A stretch of 10,729 nt of DNA from an uncultured Prevotella sp. (lineage in GTDB: Bacteria; Bacteroidota; Bacteroidia; Bacteroidales; Bacteroidaceae): positions 1 through 10,729 of the forward strand of contig URSZ01000084.1 of the NCBI GenBank assembly GCA_900550635.1, written 5' to 3'. This document shows, piece after piece, positions 1-5,219 of this stretch (position 1 is the stretch's first letter; each line of letters starts with the position of its first letter). Below the pieces are notes generated by a model that made no database searches, had not been told where the DNA came from, and worked only from the letters and a program-made list of their open reading frames with translations. The translations under genes were made by a program, and so were the position numbers.

Positions 1-180
1 TTTTAAAATATGTCCGACCTTTTTTTCGCCCCCTCCAAACCCGCATGGATAAAGCGTTTCCGAAAACCCGCAGTGTGCAACAAAAATCCCCGTTCTTTTT
101 GTCTGCATTTTCCCGCCCCGTTTCCCCGCCTCAAAACTCCGCTGCTGCATATTTATTCATCGCAACGATGTTGCCGTGTT
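1..180 (+). repeat. Interspersed repeat family, copy A (left end cut by the window edge)
   Basis: This stretch aligns without gaps to 2105-2284, with about seven substitutions in 180 bases by hand count (roughly 96% identity). It starts inside the 21-bp array of the family (ATGTCCGACC at 10-19), then has a T-tract, a C-rich block, and the inverted repeat GCAAC-gat-GTTGC at 162-174. The left part of the element must lie beyond the window. A short frame that stays open here in copy A is stopped after 22 codons in copy B, which argues against coding. After about 180 the match to copy B fades. Confidence 0.9.
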
Positions 181-467
181 ATTTATACTGGTAGCTATTT
201 GTTGATATGTGAGAATGCTGTTCCGTTCATGGGAGGAATTTTGCAGAGCAGATGAATTGATATGTTGCAAGCAGGCGGCAGTTTATGGGATTGAAGAATT
301 GAAGCCAGGCAAGCGTGTGGTTGTTTGTTGTTGAGCGGAATCGTTTTCTTGCGGACATGTGGTAATATGAAGCAGCTCTGGTTTTCCGCTATTCACCCAG
401 GTTTTCCGAACACCCATTTTTGTCACATTTTTCTTTTGCAAGAAAATCTTTTTTTTATGCATGATAA
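181..467. other. Intergenic DNA without a recognisable gene
   Basis: No open frame here has a plausible start, length and composition for a gene. One short stretch at 267-288 (beginning gcaagcaggcggcag) resembles the gcaaacgggcggcag island of the 189-bp repeats at 2252-2818, so this may be a decayed relative of that repeat that once continued from copy A. The remaining sequence shows nothing I can name. Confidence 0.5.
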
Positions 468-499
468 TTTGGCAGTTAACTTCTAAAATATTAACTTTC
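468..499 (+). promoter_or_regulatory. Candidate Bacteroidetes-type promoter for the secreted protein gene
   Basis: TTTG at 468-471 is followed after 20 nt by TAACTTTC at 492-499, one mismatch from the known Bacteroidetes pattern TTTG-N19-21-TAnnTTTG. Transcription would begin near 506, giving a 5' leader of about 50 nt before the ATG at 556. The 9-mer ATATTAACT occurs at 488-496 and again at 532-540, and the palindrome AGTTAACT lies at 474-481. These could be operator sites or only A/T-rich coincidence. Confidence 0.4.
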
Positions 500-555
500 G
501 GACAATAAGTATAAAGTGCATGTAGCGCTGGATATTAACTAAAAACATAAGAGCA

Positions 556-1623
556 ATGAAACGTTTTTTATTGGCCGCCTTTCTTGCTGCTGCTGGCTTG
601 TGCGCGGTAAAAGCCGTGCCCGAAATCAAACCGTTTTTTTTTGTGGAGGAGGGGAAATGCAGGAAATACGAATACCCCGCACAGGAGCTTGACTACAACG
701 GGCGCAAGGTCCGTATGGATGCCGCCGTGGTTTATAAAGCAAGTGAGGACGGCAAAGGTTATGATTTCATAAACCTTACGCTTCGTTTCTCGCCTGTAGG
801 CGCGAAAGGTTTCACGGAGAACATCCTCGATTCCATTTCGCGCTTGGGGCGTTGCAACACTGTGGTGGAGCGCGTGGAATACAAAATGAAAGGAGCGATG
901 GCAGCGTTCAGAGGCGAGGCGTGCATGTACACCGAATCGTTCAGCATGCTGGCGCACAACGATGAGGCCAAGGCCGTGGCAAAATATAAGGTGAAGTTCA
1001 ACGCTTACGACCCGACGAAGAGTTCCGTCACCTGTGAACTTAAGGACAAGGAATGGGGCAAAGCGGGCGATATTGTCATGGGCTGCGACAAGTTACCCGA
1101 CAGCGGTCTCTTCTATCCATGGGATATAACCCTTCACAAGGCAGGCTATATGGGCGGCAGTCCGTCGGTATATCCCTATCCCGCTAAAATAGGCGTCGGC
1201 ATGATGCTTTTCCAGCCCGCACATTACGTCAACGGTGAAAGGAGAGAGGAAAATGCCCGATACGTTGACAGGTTGTGGCTCAGGATAGAGTTGTCCCGGT
1301 TGTTGTATGACGAGGAAACCGGGGAGAGCAAAGGCGGCAGGTCGCTGACGTTCGAGGACGGCTATGTAGGAGAGCCGCCTTATTTCAGAAAATATGCCGT
1401 GGGCAAGAAAGGCACGAGGGAGATAACTGTTGAGGAAACAGCGCCCATGGAGATAAAACTGCCATTCATCGACTGGCGCTTTTCCGCAGGCATGGACTAT
1501 CGCATTTACGTGAAAGGCGCGTATTTGGACAATCTGTACAATAAGAATCTTTACATAAAGGAAGCTGTGTTCACGTGCCTGTTCCACAATTACGGTTACC
1601 CGCCTGTGAACGATTGGTATTAA
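556..1623 (+). CDS. Secreted protein of unknown function (355 aa)
   Basis: I do not recognise a family. The first 20 residues form a Sec signal peptide: MKR, a hydrophobic core LLAAFLAAAGLCAV, and a type I cleavage site after VKA (A20). The cysteine at 16 is preceded by leucine and does not fit a lipobox, so the mature protein should be soluble in the periplasm or exported. The rest has no further membrane helix. It is rich in aromatic residues and alternating polar/hydrophobic stretches, suggesting a mainly beta-strand fold, and ends in an aromatic tail (VNDWY). Mature cysteines sit at about 35, 100, 123, 160, 177 and 341, so disulfides are possible. The gene is preceded by a candidate promoter and followed 15 nt later by a terminator stem, so it is probably a single-gene unit. 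The start is the first ATG of the frame and gives a clean signal peptide. There is no clear Shine-Dalgarno sequence, as is usual in this phylum. Coding status is strong; function is unknown. Confidence 0.85.
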   Translation: MKRFLLAAFLAAAGLCAVKAVPEIKPFFFVEEGKCRKYEYPAQELDYNGRKVRMDAAVVYKASEDGKGYDFINLTLRFSPVGAKGFTENILDSISRLGRCNTVVERVEYKMKGAMAAFRGEACMYTESFSMLAHNDEAKAVAKYKVKFNAYDPTKSSVTCELKDKEWGKAGDIVMGCDKLPDSGLFYPWDITLHKAGYMGGSPSVYPYPAKIGVGMMLFQPAHYVNGERREENARYVDRLWLRIELSRLLYDEETGESKGGRSLTFEDGYVGEPPYFRKYAVGKKGTREITVEETAPMEIKLPFIDWRFSAGMDYRIYVKGAYLDNLYNKNLYIKEAVFTCLFHNYGYPPVNDWY

Positions 1624-1637
1624 CTGGAGAAATTGGA

Positions 1638-1684
1638 AAGCCGGGGGAGTGTGTATTCAGAAGCATTTTCCCCGGCTTCTTTTT
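1638..1684 (+). terminator. Rho-independent terminator after the secreted protein gene
   Basis: AAGCCGGGG at 1638-1646 pairs perfectly with CCCCGGCTT at 1670-1678 (9 bp, about 23-nt loop). The stem is followed by a run of five T at 1680-1684. It begins 15 nt after the stop codon of the gene at 556-1623. Confidence 0.8.
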
Positions 1685-2054
1685 ATGTATGTAAAAAGAA
1701 GAGTCCTCATGGTCACGTTCAACTTTTTACAACCAAAAACCTTTTTGCCATGAAGATAATCCGGCCTTTTTGGAGTACGGGTAAGGATGTGCCCACAAGC
1801 AAGCCGGAACGGCCCAGTACACGGGCGTAAGTTTGCTTTGATAACTTGAAATGCCGCCGCGCCATGCGCTGCAATCAGTCCGACTTGCTCCGCCCCGGGT
1901 GCGCGGTGCGTTATGGAGGTATGGGAACGGTGTGTTTTACGACATACTTCGCACGTATGAAAGTGGTGAATATTCATTTTCCGGGGCGTGAAAAACGCTC
2001 CGGGTTTTTCACACGTTTTTGTGTCTTTGTTGAGGAGTGTGCAAAGGGGCAGGT
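1685..2054. other. Intergenic DNA with two hairpins, no supported gene
   Basis: A perfect 8-bp inverted repeat, GTAAAAAG at 1691-1698 and CTTTTTAC at 1723-1730, spans a 24-nt loop. Further on, GTGAAAAAC at 1988-1996 pairs with GTTTTTCAC at 2004-2012 over a 7-nt loop, and a T5 run follows at 2016-2020, so this second hairpin could stop transcription. Open frames of 65 to 106 codons exist on both strands but have no start signal or recognisable domain. Nothing here can be called a gene. Confidence 0.5.
1988..2020 (+). terminator. Terminator-like hairpin at the left flank of repeat copy B
   Basis: A 9-bp perfect stem (1988-1996 with 2004-2012) has loop gctccgg and is followed within four bases by five T. 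No gene ends just before it, so it either serves a transcript I cannot see or is part of the repeat element, whose other copies (C and D) also carry hairpins in their left blocks. Confidence 0.45.
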
Positions 2055-2284
2055 AGGAGCAAAGAAAAAATAGGTCTGAGAAAATTTAAAAAAGGTCCGA
2101 GGAATTTTAAAATATGTCCGACCTTTTTTTCGCCCCCTCCAAACCCGCATGGATAAAGCGTTTCCGAAAACCCGCAGTGTGAAGCAAAAATCCCCGTTCT
2201 TTTTGTCTGCATTTTCCAGCCCCGTTTCCCCGCCTAAAAACTCCGCTGCTGTATATTTATTCATCGCAACGATGTTGCTCTGTT
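2055..2284 (+). repeat. Interspersed repeat family, copy B, with a degenerate 21-bp array
   Basis: The family signature ggagcaaagaaaaaata begins at 2056. It is followed by three related units whose GTC cores lie at 2074, 2095 and 2116, an exact 21-bp spacing. The units here (GGTCtGAG, GGTCcGAGG, TGTCcGACC) are less palindromic than those of copy C. A T-tract follows, then the C-rich block and the inverted repeat GCAAC-gat-GTTGC (2266-2278) shared with copy A. The end of this copy overlaps the first unit of the 189-bp tandem repeat, which starts at 2252. Confidence 0.88.
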
Positions 2285-2851
2285 TTGTAGATGGGTGGTA
2301 GCGAGTAGGTGTGGAGTTTTGAGACCACGCAAACGGGTTGCAATTTTAGGCAATGCCGGTTTGCGACAGTTGGAAGGAATACAATTTTCTTGTAGATTCG
2401 ATTTACCACTCCCTAAGAAAGTCTCCCAATCTCTCGGTTGTATATTTATGCAATGTAAAATGTGTGTGCCGCTTGGGATATGGATAGTACGTTTTAGGGG
2501 TGGCGTATATATAGCTTGCAAACGGGTGGCAGTTTTAGGCAATGCCGGTTTGCGACAATTATAATGAACACAATTTTCCGGTGGATGTGGCTTATTGTTC
2601 TCCGTAAAAACTTGCCAATCTTTCGGTTGTATATTTATGCAACGCAGGATGTGTATGCCGCTTGGAATATGGGTAGTACGTTTTAAGGGAGTATAGTCGC
2701 TTTTTGGCAAACGGGCGGCAGTCTTAAGTAATGCTGGTTTGCGACCATTGGGGGGAGCACGATTTTCCGCCAGATTCGGTTTACCACTCCCTAAAAAAGT
2801 CTTACAATCTTTCGGCTGCATATTTATGCAATGCAAACGTGCGGGGAGTTG
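2252..2851. repeat. Diverged tandem repeat with an exact 189-bp period (three full units plus a partial fourth)
   Basis: Units begin at 2252, 2441, 2630 and 2819 with (t/c)atatttat, each exactly 189 bp apart. Units 2 and 3 agree at about 135 of 189 positions by hand count (about 70%), with no gaps needed. Conserved islands are the start, gccgcttgg(g/a)atatgg, the segment around gcaaacggg(t/c)ggcag, and caatctttcgg(t/c)tg at the end. GCAAAC and GTTTGC are exactly preserved as an inverted repeat in all three units (2329/2359, 2518/2548, 2707/2737), separated by 24 nt each time. The period equals 63 codons, and one minus-strand frame is open across all units (3025 down to 2261). The fourth unit fades out after about 30 bp. 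The sequence is less GC-rich than the neighbouring genes. Confidence 0.9.
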
Positions 2852-3050
2852 TCCATGCGGGGAGTTGCTTGCTGACGTGCAGTGGTGTTGTTTGTCGACC
2901 GTGCAGCCGGCGGAACGGAGGGATGTCGGGGTTGCCGGCGGGGCGGCGTTTTTTTCCGTTCTATATTTACAAGAAAATGAAACGGCTGCAAGAGTTGCCG
3001 GCGGACGGTGTTTTCTTGCAGCCATGCCGGCGTGTTATCCGAAAATGGCG
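2852..3050. other. Intergenic DNA between the 189-bp repeats and the FAD protein gene
   Basis: This GC-rich transition contains no gene I can support. The + frames covering it run out of the repeat array without a start of their own. It holds the upstream part of the promoter region for the gene at 3083, but I find no TTTG at the expected distance from the -7 box. Confidence 0.4.
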
Positions 3051-3058
3051 TAATTTTG
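3051..3058 (+). promoter_or_regulatory. Candidate -7 box of the FAD protein gene
   Basis: TAATTTTG is a perfect match to the Bacteroidetes -7 element TAnnTTTG. It would start transcription near 3065, leaving a leader of about 20 nt before the ATG at 3083. No good -33 TTTG lies 19 to 21 nt upstream. The identical octamer occurs at 5167-5174 ahead of thrA, again close to a start codon. Confidence 0.45.
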
Positions 3059-3082
3059 AAAGCGCAAACAAATTACGGAAAA

Positions 3083-4738
3083 ATGTTGTACAATATAGAT
3101 TTGGCCTTGACCCCGCGCGACGCCGCCGACGCGGAGCGCACCAAAATGCGCGCGGCGCAGGAATTGTCAATCGACAGCCGCACGATAACGGCCTTGCGTA
3201 TCGATAAAAAGAGCATTGACGCGCGGCAGCGCAACACCGTTGTGCGCATGTCGGTGCGCGTGTACGTTAACGAGGAGCCTGCCGGGCCGGATTACGAAAC
3301 GATAGACTACAGGCCAGTGGACAGCGCGCCGCAGGTGGTCGTTGTTGGTGCGGGGCCGGGAGGGCTGTTCGCGGCGTTGCGGCTCATCGAGCTGGGACTG
3401 AAACCCGTGGTGCTCGAGCGGGGAAAGAACGTGCGCGACCGTAAGCGCGACATTGCCCTCATACCAAAGGAACAGAAAATAAACCCCGAAAGCAATTATT
3501 CGTTCGGCGAGGGAGGCGCGGGGGCTTATTCCGACGGCAAGCTATACACCCGCAGCAAGAAACGCGGCAACGTGCGTCGCATTCTCGGCATATTCTGCCA
3601 GCACGGCGCGGACGGCGGGATACTGAGCGACGCACATCCGCATATCGGCACCGACCGCCTGCCGCGCATTATCGAGAACATGCGCAACACTATACTGGCC
3701 TGTGGCGGCGAGGTGCATTTCCAAACGCGCGCCGACAGTTTGATAACCGATTCCGAAGGTGACGTGCTTGGCGTTGCGGCAAGCGACGGCCGCGAATACC
3801 GGGGTGCGGTGATATTGGCCACGGGGCATTCCGCGCGCGACGTTTACCGCTACCTGCACACCTCGGGTTGCACGCTTGAGATGAAAGGCCTGGCCGTGGG
3901 CGTGCGGCTCGAGCACCCCAGCCACCTTATCGACTGCCTGCAATACCATTCTCCCCGCGGGCGCGGGGCGTACCTGCCGGCGGCGGAGTATTCCGTTGCG
4001 GCACAGGTGGACGGGCGCGGCGTTTACAGCTTTTGCATGTGTCCGGGCGGCTTTGTTGTTCCGGCGGCTACGGGAGAGCGGCAGATAGTGGTGAACGGCA
4101 TGAGCCCGAGCAACCGCGGCTCGAAATGGAGCAACGCGGGAATGGTGGTCGAAGTAAGGACCGACGACCTCGAAGAGGCTTCTGTCGCGGCGCTCATGCG
4201 TTCGGCCATGGGCGACGAGGCTTTTGCCGCCGCACACGCCGATTGTTACGACGCTGCCAACCCGCTGCGCATGATGTACATGCAGGAAGCGCTGGAGCGC
4301 GAATGCTGGTTGCAGGGCAACATGCGGCAAACTGCCCCGGCGCAAAGGATGGGCGACTTCGTGAACGGTCGTTTGAGCTACGACCTGCCCGTGTCGTCAT
4401 ACGCGGCCGGGTTAGTATCGTCGCCGTTGCATTTCTGGCTGCCCGCGTTCGTGTCGTCGCGGTTGGCCGAAGGTTTCAAACTTTTCGGCCGCAGGCAGAA
4501 AGGATTCCTCACGCGCGAGGCCGCGGTGATAGGCGTGGAGACGCGCACGTCGTCGCCCGTACGCATAGTGCGAGACGGCGAAACGCTACAGTCGCCCGCC
4601 ATGAGGGGACTGTTCCCCTGCGGCGAGGGGGCAGGCTATGCCGGCGGAATAGTGTCGGCCGCAATCGACGGCGAACGCTGCGCCGAAGCCGCAGCCCGGC
4701 TGCTCGAAACGTCGGCCAAATGGAGGCACGTGCAATGA
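3083..4738 (+). CDS. NAD(P)/FAD-dependent oxidoreductase, COG2509-type (551 aa)
   Basis: A cytoplasmic flavoprotein of the uncharacterised 'FAD-dependent dehydrogenase' family. The N-terminal 80 residues form the small domain usual for this family. A Rossmann dinucleotide fold follows, with VVVVGAGPGGL at 85-95 (GxGxxG) and the ribose-binding acid at E112 in VLERG. The conserved segment FGEGGAGAYSDGKLYTR is at 141-157, ILATGHSARD at 244-253, and CMCPGG at 318-323. The C-terminal FAD-contacting motif GLFPCGEGAGYAGGI is at 509-523. The length fits the family. I chose the ATG at 3083 because it begins with MLYNIDLALTPRDA, a family-like start, and lies just after a -7 box; an in-frame ATG at 3008 would start upstream of that box and add 25 unrelated residues. 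The substrate is not known. The two cysteines of CMCPGG might be redox active, but this is inference. The gene stands alone, followed by repeat copy C. Confidence 0.92.
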   Translation: MLYNIDLALTPRDAADAERTKMRAAQELSIDSRTITALRIDKKSIDARQRNTVVRMSVRVYVNEEPAGPDYETIDYRPVDSAPQVVVVGAGPGGLFAALRLIELGLKPVVLERGKNVRDRKRDIALIPKEQKINPESNYSFGEGGAGAYSDGKLYTRSKKRGNVRRILGIFCQHGADGGILSDAHPHIGTDRLPRIIENMRNTILACGGEVHFQTRADSLITDSEGDVLGVAASDGREYRGAVILATGHSARDVYRYLHTSGCTLEMKGLAVGVRLEHPSHLIDCLQYHSPRGRGAYLPAAEYSVAAQVDGRGVYSFCMCPGGFVVPAATGERQIVVNGMSPSNRGSKWSNAGMVVEVRTDDLEEASVAALMRSAMGDEAFAAAHADCYDAANPLRMMYMQEALERECWLQGNMRQTAPAQRMGDFVNGRLSYDLPVSSYAAGLVSSPLHFWLPAFVSSRLAEGFKLFGRRQKGFLTREAAVIGVETRTSSPVRIVRDGETLQSPAMRGLFPCGEGAGYAGGIVSAAIDGERCAEAAARLLETSAKWRHVQ

Positions 4739-4749
4739 ATCCGGCAGCT

Positions 4750-4770
4750 CGCGGCGGGAGATACGCCGTG
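4750..4770 (+). other. GC-rich hairpin just after the FAD protein gene
   Basis: CGCGGCG at 4750-4756 pairs with CGCCGTG at 4764-4770 (seven pairs including one G-T) over a 7-nt loop. It starts 12 nt after the stop codon. There is no T-run, so it is not a classical terminator. It might slow decay of the 3' end or act with a distant stop signal. Confidence 0.35.
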
Positions 4771-4795
4771 CGCCGTAACGCGGACAAAGGAAGCC

Positions 4796-4992
4796 GGAAA
4801 AACGGGGCGGGAAAACAGCGAATTTTCAGTAGAAAAATTGAAAACTGATTTTCATGCCGTTAACCCCACATGGGAGCAAAGAAAAAATATCTCTGAGATA
4901 ATTTAAAATATGTCGGACATAATTCGAAATATGTCGGACATATTTTTTACCCTCTGAAAACCCGTTTTAAAAACCGGGGCAAAAATGCAGAC
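4796..4992 (+). repeat. Interspersed repeat family, copy C, most complete and most symmetric
   Basis: The left block at 4796-4880 aligns with 10644-10729 (copy D) with about a one-base length difference. The strongest agreement is gaaaaattgaaaact and cccacatgggagcaaa. It contains the perfect 6-bp hairpin TGAAAA-ctga-TTTTCA (4839-4854). The common signature gggagcaaagaaaaaat follows, then three palindromic units at 21-bp period (4885-4947), a T-tract and a right block ending near tgcagac at 4992. The right block is only loosely similar to those of copies A and B. The element lies 57 bp after the FAD gene stop codon and 230 bp before thrA. Confidence 0.88.
4885..4947. promoter_or_regulatory. 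Array of three 13-bp palindromes at exact 21-bp spacing
   Basis: The palindromes are TATCTC-t-GAGATA (4888-4900), TATGTC-g-GACATA (4909-4921) and TATGTC-g-GACATA (4930-4942). Their starts are 21 bp apart, about two turns of B-DNA, so a dimeric protein could bind all three on one face. The first unit differs from the others at two positions of the dyad, one in each arm, and both changes keep base pairing, which suggests the symmetry itself is under selection. As RNA, each unit would be a small hairpin with too short a loop, so DNA binding looks more likely. No binding protein is known to me. Confidence 0.55.
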
Positions 4993-5040
4993 ATCGTGCG
5001 ACACTGCCTTCTAACACTTTACCCCAAAACGGTCATTAGG

Positions 5041-5130
5041 GAATTAAATTAAGTAGTAACGTCGAGTGCGTAAGTTGGCGAAGCCTGACGACCGGGTTGG
5101 GTTAAGGCAGCGAGCCCGAGAGTTAAAAAA
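5041..5130 (+). other. Possible structured RNA or regulatory element upstream of thrA
   Basis: Two compatible hairpins can form. CGTC (5060-5063) pairs with GACG (5087-5090), enclosing the compact hairpin GGC-gaa-GCC (5077-5085). CGGGTT (5093-5098) pairs with AGCCCG (5113-5118) with one G-T pair. A third pairing, GCCT (5083-5086) with AGGC (5105-5108), would exclude or knot with these. The stretch is GC-richer than its surroundings and lies about 100 to 160 nt before the thrA start, but upstream of the -7 box at 5167, so it is in the thrA leader only if another promoter lies further upstream. I see no Thr/Ile-rich leader peptide and cannot assign a known RNA family. Confidence 0.35.
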
Positions 5131-5166
5131 GATGTGTTTTTAGGGCAATAGTTTGGCAGGAATATT

Positions 5167-5174
5167 TAATTTTG
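5167..5174 (+). promoter_or_regulatory. Candidate -7 box of thrA
   Basis: TAATTTTG is a perfect TAnnTTTG match and the same octamer as before the FAD protein gene. The nearest upstream TTTG (5152-5155) is only 11 nt away, too close for the usual 19-21 nt, so the -33 element is missing or degenerate. Start of transcription would be near 5181, giving a leader of about 40 nt. Confidence 0.4.
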
Positions 5175-5219
5175 TCGCGAACCAAGGCACTTGTGCTTAA
5201 TTTTTGATATTATCAGCTA

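Noticed and set aside
10..255. 81-codon frame in repeat copy A
   Set aside because: The same frame in copy B (from 2114) is stopped after 22 codons, and the sequence is repeat DNA with C- and T-tracts.
1657..1977. 106-codon minus-strand frame after the first gene
   Set aside because: It overlaps the terminator of the gene at 556-1623, has no start signal and no recognisable domain. It may be part of another repeat, but one copy alone cannot show that.
2252..2851. CRISPR array
   Set aside because: The period is 189 bp and similarity is spread over the whole unit; there are no short identical repeats alternating with unique spacers, and no cas genes.
4033..4848. 271-codon + frame inside the FAD gene
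   Set aside because: It is an alternative frame of the FAD protein gene with Arg-rich low-complexity translation; the overlapping frame carries all family motifs.
4885..4947. Plasmid-type iterons
   Set aside because: The length (21 bp) would fit, but there are only three units per site, they recur in several intergenic regions, and no replication initiator gene is present.
4985..5014. Threonine leader peptide for thrA attenuation
   Set aside because: The frame MQTSCDTAF has only two Thr codons and no Ile, and no terminator/antiterminator pair follows close by.
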